64,000 bases of DNA, taken from NCBI GenBank assembly GCA_009823505.1, contig VZQC01005070.1:4153570-4217569 (forward strand), given 5' to 3'. Positions 34,937-46,789 of this stretch are shown here, in pieces (position 1 is the stretch's first letter; every line of letters starts with the position of its first letter). The stretch is from Rhizomys pruinosus. Its lineage: Eukaryota; Chordata; Mammalia; Rodentia; Spalacidae. Under the pieces are notes generated by a model. The model was not told the DNA's origin and searched no databases. It saw only the letters and a list, made by a program, of their open reading frames with translations. The position numbers were made by a program, and so were the translations under genes.

Positions 34937-35072
34937 AACGCCTTTAATCCTAGCACTTGGGAGACAGAGGCAGGGGGATCTTTGTGAGTTCAAGGCCAGC
35001 CTGGTCTACAGAGTGAGTTCCAGGATAGCTGGGGCAACAGGGAGACCCTGTCTCAAAAAGACCAAAAAAAAA
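34937..35072 (+). mobile_element. 5'-truncated B1 SINE
   Basis: Begins at AAAACGCCTTTAATCC, missing the first 15-20 bp of B1, and ends with CTCAAAAAGACC and A9. Confidence 0.9.
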
Positions 35073-35269
35073 GCTATTTTAACAGGGTCAAATAATATCC
35101 CTTAATGTGGTACTAGTTCAACTAAAAATTAATTTCTAACCAGAAAAATCATGAAAAAAATATAAATTCCAGTTTTTGTTTTCAAATTTTTGCTCATATT
35201 TTTGTTTATCTAATATTCACAGGAACATAATTTTCTAGGTTTAACTTTTTACATCATAGAACATTAGAG

Positions 35270-35432
35270 TTTGCTGTACCAAGTGTGGTTCAGGGACCAG
35301 AGGCATCAGCCTTGCCTAGGAACTTGCTGGGAATTCTGTTTCTTCAGCGCAATCTAGACTGCTCTCTTCAGAGTTTGCGTCTTAACAGATCCTCAGGTTG
35401 TTTCTTCATATAGTAAAGACGTGTGAAGTGTT
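35270..35432 (-). mobile_element. MER5A-like hAT relic
   Basis: Words GTGTGGTTCAGGGACCAGAG, GGCATCAGCC, GGAACTTGCTGGGAATTCTG and TTAACAGATCCTCAGG follow the MER5A order, antisense to the consensus as I remember it. An ancient eutherian transposon fragment. Confidence 0.8.
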
Positions 35433-38400
35433 ATTTCTGAGCAGACATTAGACACTGGAAAATCTAGGGCTGAAACTATTTATACTCTCTCTAAGTTTCC
35501 ATTTATATATCTATAGAGTGCAAACTGCAATATATTGTCCTGAAGACTTGTAGGAGGACAAGAAAATATATATGAGGCAAGTGTAGATTATTACCATTTT
35601 GGGACAAATTGAGACTCAGTAAATGATAGTGAATACAGAATTTAATGCACAATGGATATTTTGAAGGAAATCATAATTATTACTCTCAGAAGCAGAAAAC
35701 GATAAATATTAAAATCTAAGAGAAAAGTTTCCAGATTCTTGGCTTCCAACCGTAGCCATTGTACACTTGAGTGGCTAGTAAATATGCAGGAAAATTTTCC
35801 GACAGCCATGAAAGGTTAAATGGGAAGTTGCATAAATTGGTTGTTATTAGAAATGCCTCATTTAATTTTTCTGCCAGTATCATGAAGTGTGTATCACTGG
35901 AGGATGGGAAACTCTGCAGATGAAGAGAGCTTATCTGTGGCATGTTGAAGTGCCTGCCCAAGATGACAAATGTTATAAATGGCAGAGATAAGCTGTAAAC
36001 AATGATTACCTCTGAAAGCTTGCCTTTCAGCCCATATTTCTTTACTCAAGAGTGCCTGTCTATAGATGGCTGACTGTTCTCTGAACATGTAAAGAAATCA
36101 AGTGACCAGAAGTTTGTTTCATGTCAGCATAATGTCTAGCTTCTTTTCATGGTAGAAAGTGTCTCTAAGCACAGAAAACAAGAAGGAGTCCATCAAAGGC
36201 TTCAGGATGTTATAGGCCTTCCCTAGGTGACTTTTATACAATAAATTTATTCTCAAGGTCACTTAACTTGGGTCTGTCTCTCTTTTTGTTCCCTCTTCAT
36301 AAAAATAAATGGAGAAGATAGAGTGCAAGAAAGCAACTGAGAAGGTTTTCAATAACTTACATCGCCAATTACGGTCGTCCAGCTTTAATGTCAGCTGTGG
36401 ACGGGTTGATGAAAATGAGAACCACTTGAATGTTTTTCTCAATGGCAGGCTGACTAAGGAAGAGAATTTTGTTTGCATGCATAGGCAGAGACAAGCTGTG
36501 GTCATGCTTCTTGTGTTTGGTGGCATGCGGTGAATAATTGATCATCCTGCACTTCTTCTTGACGCCATCACTAATTCTCTCAGTGCCTGACTTCTACACG
36601 TGTCTTGCTCATGATTAGGCCAGCCGAGAATCTTGACAAACCCAGGAGGCTTCCCTCTGTCTGAGATGCCATTTATAACCCAAATGAAAAATTAAATGGG
36701 AAAAGGAAGAAAACGCCTCTGAAGGCTTACTTATTTATTTATTTCCTTTCACCTTTCCTCTCTTCTGTATTGTTTGACAAGGCAGGTCACACATTCTCCA
36801 AGCAAATGCTGTACTCAAGAAGCATGCCAAAGGGTAGCAGGCATGCTCAGCTTTGCAAAGGGAAACATAATTCCCTAGCAACCGGACACAGCTCCTGTTC
36901 TAAACTTTTAAGGGAAACTTTCGCAGGATTTCAAAGGCACTCCAGATCCTACCAATTACCATTTTCTAAGTTGCTCATAATTTTATATTATCCCATCCCA
37001 AATGTAAAGGAATTTATATCTTCTTGCTTTAGGAAAATCTTTCTATCATGAAGGGGGTTTGTGTGCAGGCTCACATATTTCAGCTGTCATATTATACATC
37101 AATAATATGCTGGAAACAAAACTTTGAGGAAAAGGAAAGGTTTTCAAAAAATGTGAAATTTTGCTTCAGAACCTATGTGTTTTCAGGAAGATTTCTGAAA
37201 CCTGCCTAGGAATTCAGTATTGCCATGTCACTTTAAGGCCCATAGCCTATATTTGGCTTTTTGCCCTCCAATGAAAAAGACAAATTCTGTACTGCCTTCT
37301 CATTAAGGAAAAAGTTACTGCAAAGACAGCATATTTCTAGAGTAAACAAATCTCCCAGAGGCTGTATTTTTGATAAGTATTTTTGCAGTGCTAGTTTGAA
37401 GGTTTAACGGTGTGTAGTGTTTCACTTTAATAGTCAGACTAGCAAGCTATAACAAATGCACTTTAAAAACTTTACACTCCATGGGTTCTGCTTTGACAGG
37501 CCTGCTTGGAATCAGGAGGTAATACAGCTTCTCAGTGAGCCATACTTACATTTCAAGCTGAAGAGGAAATTATTCTTGAACCATTGGATCTGTTGGTAAT
37601 TCGTGGCTCAGTTTATGGTGGCCTTTTAAATTCACTCTGTCTCACTAGGTTTGTCCGGATAGAGCTCAGAGTGGAGAGATTATGCCAAGGTGATGTCTGC
37701 TTACAGAAAGCAGCAGTCCAAACTGGTGATTCAGTTCAGAGCTTCCTATAAGCATGCAGATCAACAATAGTCACCAATGCCCTGACTATGGACATTGTAT
37801 GCTATCATAGACTTTTCTCATAGGTTAGTAACTGAAGGCCTTCCAAGAAAATGTCTGAAACAAAGACTGAATGAGTCTTAATAATTTCACATGTGAAATT
37901 CTTGCACAACTAACCATTATCCCAAGACATTTGAGACAGGTGGGTGTTCTCTATGGGTAATAGTACAGACAGAAAGAGAAAGATGATGTCACACAGAAGT
38001 TTGACATAATATTTTTAGTCCCATTTACAAATACTAAACATAAATCCAATATTATGATTTTACTCCAAAATTGAATAGGAAAAAAAAAAAAGGAACAGAT
38101 TTCTTAGAATCCAGCTCCTATTTCACCAGAACTATACTGCGGAATTGATAAGCCTTTCAGACCTCAGAATCCTCATTTTCGAGGGGAGATGTGCTGGAAC
38201 CTACCATGATGAATTGACAAAAGAATTATCCAAACACTTTGCCTCATACAGGGAGCACAGCATAATGTTATAAATAATAAAATCTTGCTTGAAGAAAAAG
38301 AGTGATTAGGAGTGTAGGCCTTAAGTACAACTTCACACCAATTACGTTCTTTGCTGACAAATATTCAAAGATTACATAAGCTGAGCATATTGAAGGATTA

Positions 38401-40130
38401 TGAAGGAATAGCTGCAGTTATAAGTGCGATGTGGAACACAGAAAGCCATTAGGCATTAAGACTTCTTCCTCACTTGGATTTCATGTGGAGCCTATAGACT
38501 CTTCATAGTTCCTGTGCATATACCTTCAGAGTTCCTTCCTCTGGTGCTTTCTACTCTCAGTATTCAAAAAGCACTGCAAATGTATCTTAGTTTCCAGTCT
38601 CATGCAGGCTGACCAGCTGAGGATGAAGGCTGATTATCTACCTCAACTACATCTGTTCCTGAGTCACTAACTCAAAGACTTCATGGGTAAAGAGATACAG
38701 TACAGATAGAGAGATGTGTGAGAGCCAGGTTAAAAATAAGATCTGACCTGTCTTTCATAAAATATATTAAACAAAATGTACATGGCTATTTTAAAAATTA
38801 AGTAAAAGAGATAGCAGATAGTGCAGTCTTACAAAATAAATGCCTTAAATATTGAGCATCATGATGTTTTCCCCTTTCCTCTTACTAGTGGGTTGAAAAC
38901 TTTCTCAAATGCATTAGGCCGTGTATATCATTGAAAGTACATTATAGCAAAGCTAATTTATATTTCCCATGATTCATGAGTGGCCTCAGGGCTAAAAAAT
39001 GGTTTTCCAGAGATCAGAATTAATCTAGACTGATCCTACTCACACTGTGGAAAGTATTTTATTCACTTCTGATACAATTCTTTTGCTGTTGCTATTGTTA
39101 TTGCTATTGGTCTTTTATCTTTCAACTGGAGCTTGAGAAGAAAAAGAAAACAATGCTGATTAATTGAGTTTTCCTGTTAATCAGTGGTTAGCTCTATTTA
39201 GAATCTCAGTGGGTATTCCGAAGAGATTCATAAGGAAATCTTGTTGGGTTTGATATAACTTAATAAGTGTGTTGCAGAGAGTGTTCTACAGAGAAGAATT
39301 CCACAGGGAATTTCTCAAAATGCTGCTGACTCTAGATGCTATTCAGCCATTCATGGATTAGAATGCTGCCTGTATGTGATAAGGAAACTCAGAGAAGGAT
39401 GGGAGGACCAGTGGTAAACATATTTGATCCTGAAAATGCAAATACCTGCACAATGGAGGTGTCCTTAACAGTCTGTGATAGAGTCTTGGTCTGGGATGAC
39501 AAGATCCTTGCATTGCCAAGCCATAAACAGATATATTCACTGTGAATAAAATTCTGATAATTTATCTGTTTCTTATCTTTTTTTATCTGAAAAATGTTTA
39601 GACTCTCAAAGAAAAAAATAAGTTTATCTTCCCCTAAACTTCTTATTCCCACTCCCAGTCCTAAAGAAGAAACACAACTTTATTATTATTTATTTATCTT
39701 ATCACTATTTCATATCACCTATTGGGAAGGATCAAAATAAAATTAAACATTATTGGAATGAGGGAAAGAAGTATGTCAAGCACATAAAAATAGGAGACAG
39801 GAAAAGAATTTGAAGCAATAAAAATATTTTCAAAGTATTTTCTAAAGGTGGCTTTAGCAGATTTATTAAGTTCGCCCTTCTGTTTGTATGTAGGAAAGTT
39901 CCTTTTAAAATCATATCGATTTAGACATGAATTATTAAACAATAAATATTATTGAATTTCTAGTGCAAGTGTTATATACTATATTTATAGGCAGAGGAGA
40001 AAATGGGTTGGTTGGAATAGATGGATGAGACAATTCCTAACCTCAGAACTATTTGTGACATTGCTAGTAAATAAAAAAATAATAAATAATAAACAATTAA
40101 AGGACAAGGCAATATAATAAAATGTTGAAT
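35433..40130. other. 4.7 kb of unique intergenic DNA
   Basis: The longest stretch without a recognisable SINE or LINE. Short open frames, including 74 codons at 36309-36533 and 93 codons at 36770-37051, lack motifs and splice context, so I do not call genes. Parts near 36.6-37.5 kb are AT-rich and repeat-free and may be conserved non-coding DNA. Confidence 0.4.
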
Positions 40131-40135
40131 TATGT

Positions 40136-40136
40136 A

Positions 40137-40181
<45 letters not shown>

Positions 40182-40184
40182 CAG
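40136..40184. repeat. (GA)n microsatellite
   Basis: GA-rich run with AAAG interruptions. It lies 25 bp upstream of a GT array. Confidence 0.9.
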
Positions 40185-40208
40185 AGGCTTCTCCTTTTTG
40201 CTTTCTCA

Positions 40209-40225
40209 TGGCTCTCACAGGCACA

Positions 40226-40272
<47 letters not shown>
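40209..40272. repeat. (GT)n microsatellite, about 32 units
   Basis: Nearly pure GT array of about 64 bp, the longest in the window and potentially Z-forming. Confidence 0.93.
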
Positions 40273-40273
<1 letters not shown>

Positions 40274-40274
40274 C

Positions 40275-41080
40275 TGCTGGAGTATAACTCTCACCATTTA
40301 AAATTTCAAAGTTGTTACAATTAATGATGGGTTCTTTCAATGGCTGCTTACTTCTAGGCAAGACTCAAAATATTCAGTCCCCAAAATTCAGATATCACAA
40401 AGAAGGGCTATTTGTACAGAAAAAACAAGACAGCAGAGAAAAAAACAGTAAAATTCTTTTCAATCTCAATCGATAAAAAAAAATTGAGTAGATTCCCATA
40501 GAGTGACAATCTTACAAATTTCAAATTTTTCATTACTTAATTTTGCAAAGACACTTTCTTGAAATAAGGTTTGTTCTCTTATAAAATTGAAAGTTAGCAC
40601 TTGGGGCTTACAGAAAGCAATGTAAAACCTTCTTGACTTTTCAGAAATAGAGAAAATGAATCAAGGGCAGGATTAGACCAGAGTTATAAATCAACAAAGA
40701 CTAAAACATAGCATTCACTTGATGCATGTTGGCGAAGATAAAGCTACCACACTGATCTCCATGTTTTTGTTGATCACAATTTCTCGGAAAGTGCTAATTG
40801 ATAATCAGAGGAAACAGCAAATCTATAGAGCGAAGATATTCTGTGAAATTTAATAGAACTATGAAGATGCACAGAATTTCATTGAATAAACTGGGTATTT
40901 CTGGATTAATTGTGGCTATAGTTATAACAGCTATCCATAACTCAGAAGAAGCAGATGCTGTAGACTTGCACATAAGTCTAGATGATCCAGTAATTTGAAA
41001 ATTGATTACAAAATGAAATATAGAACTACAATAATCAGTGTCGGGATATTAGGAATTAACCAATAAATAGCATACATCTT
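40275..41080. other. Unique intergenic DNA
   Basis: No recognised element. A 66-codon plus-strand open frame (40798-40998) is unsupported. Confidence 0.4.
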
Positions 41081-41084
41081 TTTT

Positions 41085-41355
41085 TCTTTCAAAGCCAATT
41101 TTTATTGAAGCTTTGTGCATTTCGTACAAAATTTCCAATCAAATCTAGATTCATTCCCCCTTCCTTGACCCCCACCCCCACCCCACCCGAGCTCATGGAT
41201 TCTGCCAAACATGTTTTACATATTTTTCACGGCCTCTTTTAAAATTTTCACTGCAGAACTTTACTGTTTTGGGCAGAAGTTCACCGTTTCAGTCAGTTCT
41301 TTAACCCAATCTTCTGTTGTTAATGTTGTTCCTTCCAATCTGCAGCACTCCAAAA
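41085..41355 (-). mobile_element. L1 3' end, left arm of inverted pair
   Basis: Antisense of the L1 3' UTR end (TTTCAAAGCCAATTTTTATT, CACCCGAGCTCATGGATTCT, GTTTCAGTCAGTTCTTTAAC, TGTTGTTAATGTTGTTCC). It pairs with the plus-strand copy at 41726-41980. Confidence 0.85.
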
Positions 41356-41725
41356 TACCACACATATAGGTTTTAGCATCTTCAGCTTATGATTTTTTTT
41401 CTTTATTAGGCTGAAAGATGTCATGTTTGAAGGCTCCTCCTTAATAAGCCCAACCATCATCAGTTCTGCCCTTGCGCTCCACACTGGGGTTTTCCCTTCC
41501 CATGGTCACCAAATGAGGTCCAGTAAGCACAGCGTCCTGTCTTGATCTTCCTGTACTTGTCTCCATTATACAGCCTGGGTAGTCCAACAATGGCAGTCTA
41601 TACTCTGAAGAGGCTGAAACCCTAGTAGTAGCTCAGTCCACACATTGGATGTCTCAGCAGTCCCAATTTGGCACTGAAGGTGTAGAGGATTTGTGGAGAG
41701 ACATATGTGGCATGCATATATGAAT
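41356..41725. mobile_element. Sequence between inverted L1 tails, probably L1 3' UTR-type
   Basis: The text AGCCTGGGTAGTCCAACAAT and GGATGTCTCAGCAGTCCCAA resembles a rodent repeat I associate with L1 or LTR tails, but I cannot name it firmly. Confidence 0.4.
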
Positions 41726-41980
41726 ATTTTGGAGTGATGCATATGGGAAGGAATAACAATAACAACAACAAAAAGACTGGGTCAAAGAAATGACTGAAAC
41801 AGTAAACTTGTGTATGGAGAATTTTGAGAGAGACTGAGAAAAAGATGAAAAACATGTTTGGCAGAATGCATGAGCTCTGGCGGAGTGGGGAGGCAGAGAG
41901 GGGTGCATGGGTCTAGATTTGATTTGAAATTTTGTGTGAAATGCAAAAACTTCAATAAAAATTGGCTTTGAAAAAAAAAA
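41726..41980 (+). mobile_element. L1 3' end, right arm of inverted pair
   Basis: Same family as the tail at 26.55-26.80 kb (GACTGAGAAAAAGATGAAAA, GGCAGAATGCATGAGCTCTG, GGTCTAGATTTGAT), ending CAATAAAAATTGGCTTTG plus A10. Confidence 0.88.
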
Positions 41981-42177
41981 GAACAGGAACAAAAGAATCA
42001 CCTGTCTTTTATAAAAATTACCTGATTTCTTAACATAAAACTTGATTTGATATTTCTGGTTTTGTTTTATTCTTCATTTAAAACTCTAATCATTTCTTAT
42101 ACTTTTATTATGGATAAGTACATTCATTCTATTTGAGGGTTTTTTGTTATTTTTGTACTTAAAAGGAAAAATTCTTG

Positions 42178-42280
42178 CTCATTAATTTTTTTAATTATAC
42201 TGAGTTTTTGTGCATTTCACACAACCTTTCCCAATCAAACAGACCCTCTTTCCCCATCCATGCACCCCTGAGTCTTAAAA
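42178..42280 (-). mobile_element. Short L1 3' end
   Basis: Antisense tail: GAGTTTTTGTGCATTTCACA, CCCAATCAAACAGACCC, CCATCCATGCACCCCTGAG. Confidence 0.7.
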
Positions 42281-42339
42281 GAGACTCTGTGCTTAGTTTT
42301 TTCATATTTCAAAAGGTTTTATTATTCTTTTCGATATGC

Positions 42340-42612
42340 AATCATTTTTATTGTTATTAAACATTTTTATACATCATAAATAATTTATCAGTCCAATTTA
42401 GACTCAATTCCCTTTCCATGCCCCTCACCCCACCCGAGTTCATGCATTCTGCCATATATTTCTTGCATTTTTTTCTGAGTCTTTCTACAGTTTTTTTTTT
42501 TTTTTCAAAGCAGAGGATTATTGTTTTTGGAAGAACTTCACTGTTTCAGGCAGGGTTTTTTTTGTCCCAATTCTTTTGTTGTTGTTGTTCCCTCCAACTC
42601 TTGGTCATTATT
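42340..42612 (-). mobile_element. L1 3' end
   Basis: Antisense tail with CAATTTAGACTCAATTCCC, CACCCCACCCGAGTTCATGC, CACTGTTTCAGGCAGGG and a GTTGTTGTTGTT run, parallel to 41085-41355. Confidence 0.8.
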
Positions 42613-42765
42613 TTTTTATAATGCTTTTATTGATGTTTTGCATATTTCAGACATCATTTCTCAGTTCAGTTTAGACCTATTCCCGTTTCCCTTCCCCCAC
42701 CCCACCCCAGATCATGCACTCTGTCATAACTATCCTGCATCTTTCTCTCAATCTTTTTTTTTAAA
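42613..42765 (-). mobile_element. L1 3' end abutting another
   Basis: A second antisense tail starts immediately (TAATGCTTTTATTGATGTTT, CCCACCCCACCCCAGATCAT, CATAACTATCCTGCATCTTT). It belongs to the same tail type as 19.1 and 55.0 kb. Confidence 0.8.
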
Positions 42766-43995
42766 GAACTTGCATATCTTATTTCTCAGAGTGGATTCTC
42801 AGTATATAAGTGACTAAATTGCAAATAAGAGTACTCATTTCAGAAATAATAGAAACAAAATTTCCCATTTCTTCAAATGTAAAGAGACTAATCAAAGTTT
42901 ATAATAATAACTAACAAACTATTAAACTAGCTGAGAACTTGTTTATTGTGTAGTACTAATGATCTGGATCCAATGTTTTTTAAAGTATATCCCAAATCCA
43001 GAGACTACATGCTGTCTCATGTAATTGATATGACGAAGGTGCCAGTAGCAATTATGCTTCATATCACTGACAATAGACATTGGTAAATGAAAATTAAAAT
43101 AATTATTCATTAGAATCAGAAGTTCAAGGCCAGCCTGAACTACATAAGATCCTGTCTCAAAAAGATTCTTCTTCTGATGAATCAGAAATGAATAAACTTT
43201 TAGGATATAAGGTGTGAGCGGATCTCCAACAAGTAGAAAGAAAGAATAACAAGATCTGACCTCTTAGTCAAACAATCTCCACTTGTGAATGAGTTACTGA
43301 ACCATGTGGCTTGAAATCCAGTGTCACTATCCTAAAGACCAATTCTAGTTACTAATATGCAAAAAAAATTACCAACATGCTGAATTAAGCTTGATATTTA
43401 TTAATAAAAAAACCTTACCTACATGAAAAATAAATTGTCAAACTGATTCTGACTTGACCTGGAAGATTCATCAAAACAGTGAGGTTATTAAAGGGTTTTA
43501 AATAGAAAATGCAGGGCTTAAGAACTTTAGAAAATGCACTGGACGGACAGAATTTGTTTTGCTAAAGTAGAAGGGAAATAAATTGAATATTTCTATTATT
43601 GTATTTTGTTTCAATCAACAACTATTAAGAGCTTAGTATATATTTGACACTATTTTATGTAAAGGGTGCATAGCTGTATATCATAAATATTCTCCAGCAA
43701 CTAGGAGTCCAAATTTTAGTGGAGAAATTAAGACCAACAAAGCACAGCAGAAAGTAAGTGTGATAGGGTTTCCAAAAGGACAAAGAATAATACCGTATGA
43801 GATTCCATTTTAAGTATGGTGGGTTTATAATCAATAAACAGATATGTGTTTCTTGAGCTTAAATCTCATGAACATAATCTCCCTTTAAAAATGAATTCTG
43901 AAATCTATAATAGTGTTCTTTGATTTCTGTGACAGAATTTTTTACAGATTGTCTTTAACCAAAACACTAGCCTTCAGCAGAGCTAAAATTAATAT
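42766..43995. other. Unique DNA with a B1 scrap
   Basis: Mostly unique. 43121-43165 (AGTTCAAGGCCAGCCTGAAC to CTGTCTCAAAAAG) is a short internal-deleted B1 piece on the plus strand. Confidence 0.6.
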
Positions 43996-44009
43996 TAAAA
44001 AGTATAAAA

Positions 44010-44160
44010 CCTTGCTGGGTGTGGTGGTGCATGCCTTTAATCCCAGCACTCGGGAGGCAGACGCAGGCGGACCTTTGTGAGCTCAAAGCCAACCTGGTCT
44101 ACAGAGTGAGTTCCCGGACAGCTGGGGCTACAGGGAGACCCTGTCTCAAAAAGACCAAAA
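44010..44160 (+). mobile_element. B1 SINE
   Basis: Near-consensus B1 (GCTGGGTGTGGTGGTGCATG) with tail. The flanking repeat AAAAAGTATAAAA (43997-44009) recurs after the tail, around 44164-44176. Confidence 0.93.
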
Positions 44161-44320
44161 AAAAAAAAGTATAAAATCCTGATACTGCTACCTTGCCCAA
44201 GCAATTTAGCAGATCCAGTTTGAAAAACACACTTTAAAAGACTATAACTATCAGTTCTAAACAATGACATTATATCTAGGCATGATCTATATAACAATTA
44301 TAACCAATAAGTACCAACAT

Positions 44321-44543
44321 TTTTAAAAATTTCATTTATTTTTATATGTGTATGAATGTACTGTCTGCATATAGGTCTGTGCACCCATGTCATGCAAAGC
44401 CACACAGGTCAGAAGAGGGTGTTGGATTCCCCTGGAACTGGAGTTAAAGACAGTTCTCAGCTGCCATGTGGGTGCTGGGGATCGAACCCGGGTCTCTGCA
44501 AGAGCAGTCAGTGCTCTTACCCGCTAGGCCATCTCTCCAGCCC
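44321..44543 (-). mobile_element. B2 SINE
   Basis: Minus-strand B2 without the 17-bp duplication. Imperfect flanks ATAAGTACCAACATT / ATAAATAGCAACATT suggest a decayed TSD, hence intermediate age. Confidence 0.92.
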
Positions 44544-44608
44544 CATAAATAGCAACATTAAATGGTATTTGTTCATAATTTTATTTGTTATTTAGTCTAA
44601 GTTCTTCA

Positions 44609-44610
<2 letters not shown>

Positions 44611-44665
<55 letters not shown>

Positions 44666-44682
44666 CGTGTGTGTGTGTGTGT
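44611..44682. repeat. (AT)n(GT)n compound microsatellite
   Basis: About 20 AT units followed by about 15 GT units with one GC interruption. Confidence 0.93.
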
Positions 44683-45322
44683 TTGAATAATCATCCACAT
44701 ATGAAAAAATTATTTTGTGATTAATTGTTTTCTGTTTAGACAGCTGTCTCCTTGACTGAAGGCTCCTGATCTCCCTCCTACTAGCGTTTATGGAATAAAC
44801 TTGCAATTTTAAATTTTTCCTCTAATCCATTGAGAATTACATTTTCTGTAGCTCAGAAGACTCATTGCTGAAGACTTAGGAACAAACACTTTGAACCGAG
44901 CATATAAAAGTGCCTCATCTTGTAGTTTTGGTGGGGGGGTGGGGGGCAAGAGGAATTTACACAAGAACTTACTAGCTTATACTGGCTATCCTTTTCTTAA
45001 TGTCCTTCAATAAATTTCCATCAACTTAGTATTCAAAAAATCCTCCCATGGTTTGTATTAGTATAGGGAGTTACTATCGTAAAAGACTCCTCTGTTGTAA
45101 TATTCACGCAGAAGATCTTCCATGAGTGTTTAACTGTGGCAATGTAAATTTTCTTTTCATTATTTAATGAGTATATCAGCAACTATAGTGAACAATATAA
45201 TATGAATCAAACTGGACAAAGTATAACTTATACCGATAAGTCTATCCATGAATATATTGCATCCAAAGGTTGACTAAAGGATACTTCATTCCCCCTTATC
45301 ATTTATTTTCACTGCGGTGTTA
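44683..45322. other. Unique intergenic DNA
   Basis: Nothing recognised apart from a short G-rich run at 44931-44948. Confidence 0.4.
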
Positions 45323-45335
45323 AGAGTACTAATTT

Positions 45336-45488
45336 TTTTTTTTTCTCTTTTTGAGACAGGGTCTCCCTGTAGCCCCAGCTGTCCTGGAACTCACTCTGTA
45401 CGACCAGGCTGGCCTTGAACTCACAAAGATCCGCCTGCCTCTGCCTCCCAAGTGCTAGGATTAAAGGCGTTCACCACCACGCCAGGCA
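45336..45488 (-). mobile_element. Young B1 SINE
   Basis: Near-consensus antisense B1 with exact duplication AGAGTACTAATTT at 45323-45335 and 45489-45501. Confidence 0.95.
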
Positions 45489-45501
45489 AGAGTACTAATT
45501 T

Positions 45502-46110
45502 TAATAGACTTGTTATTTAGCATTTTATTTCCTAAGAATTTGTTGAATGTAGAGTCTGTTTAATGAGCTTTCTCTGTTTTGTCTCATGAGATATCAATGT
45601 CTCCCAGCCCACTGCCAACTTTGACAGTTATTCAACTTACTATTCTTTGCTGATTGTGCCTTGTGTTAGCCATGATTTTTTGATTGTGCTCTTTTCCCAG
45701 TCCAATGGCATGCAGGAAATCTTGATAGTTAGCCAATATTTGTGGGGTTTTCTCCACATTTCAGGAGATTCTTCTTTCAACATGTCTGCTCTTGTCCATA
45801 ACTTCTCTGACTGTTTCTAGTTTATTTTAATCTTCACCTTAGGAAAGCCTGTTCAAATACGTTTTATTATCCCTTCTTATTCTTCCCCATAAATGAGAAG
45901 TGCTGCCTGGTGGAAAGCCAGGGAAAAGGCATGATGTTAATGAGTGTTCTCTATCTTTTCACCAAAGTGACAGCACTGTTCTGCTGTTTATCTAATAGCT
46001 GAGAAGATGAGAGGACCTTTGTCCAATGTTATGCACTAAGTGTTTAAAAATAATTTTGCTTTTATTATTTTATGTCCATCGACATTTTTGTTTATCTGCA
46101 TGTTTTTTAA
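45502..46110. other. Unique intergenic DNA
   Basis: No recognised element or gene. Confidence 0.4.
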
Positions 46111-46124
46111 ATTTTTATTTATTA

Positions 46125-46353
46125 TTATTTTTTTTAATTTTAATTATTTTTGTATGTGTATGAATGTACTGTCTGCATGTAGGTTGGTGCACCTGTGTCA
46201 TGCAGTGCTGCAGAGGTCAGAAGAGGGTGTCAGATTGCTCTGGAACTGGAGTCAAAGACGGTTCTCAGCTGCCATGTGGGTGCTGGGGTTCAAACCCAGG
46301 TCCTCTGCAAGAGCAGTTGGCGCTTTTAACCGCTAGGCCATCTCTCCAGCCCC
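46125..46353 (-). mobile_element. B2 SINE
   Basis: Minus-strand B2 close to consensus, without the 17-bp duplication. The target was AT-rich (ATTTATTAT flanks). Confidence 0.92.
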
Positions 46354-46402
46354 ATTTATTATGGGGCTGTTTTATTACCTATTCATAGGTAATAAAAGAA
46401 TC

Positions 46403-46557
46403 TATCTTCTGGGATTGGTGGCAAATGATTTTAATACCAGCACTAAAGAGGCAGAGGCAGGCAGATCTCTGTGAGTGCAAGGCTAGCCTGGTCTACGCAG
46501 TGAGTTCCAAACCAGCTGGGAATATAGGGAGACTCTGTCTCAAAAAGAATAAATAAA
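46403..46557 (+). mobile_element. Diverged B1 SINE
   Basis: Order of B1 words kept (TTTTAATACCAGCAC, GAGGCAGAGGCAGGCAGATC, GTCTCAAAAAG). Its A-rich tail received the next B2. Confidence 0.87.
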
Positions 46558-46559
46558 TA

Positions 46560-46785
46560 CGGCCGGAGAGATGGCCCAGCGGTTAAGAGCGCCTACTGCT
46601 CTTGTAGAGACCAGGTTCGATCCCCAGCACCCACATGGCGGCTGAGAACCGTCTGAAACTCCAATTCCAGGAGAACTCCAGTTCCAGGGGAATCCGACAC
46701 CCTCTTCTGACCTCCGCGGCATTGCACGACACGAGTGCACAGATCTGCATGCAGACAGTACATTCATACACACAGAGAAAAAAAA
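46560..46785 (+). mobile_element. Young B2 SINE, 17-bp-duplication subfamily
   Basis: Begins GGCCGGAGAGATGGCCCAGC with intact B box GGTTCGATCCCC. The 17-bp internal near-repeat lies at about 46655-46689. It is inserted in the tail of the B1 at 46403, giving AAATAAATA flanks. Confidence 0.94.
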
Positions 46786-46789
46786 AAAA

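Noticed and set aside
36309..36533. 74-codon open frame in unique DNA
   Set aside because: No recognisable motif, no splice or promoter context. The length is expected by chance in 64 kb of two-strand sequence.
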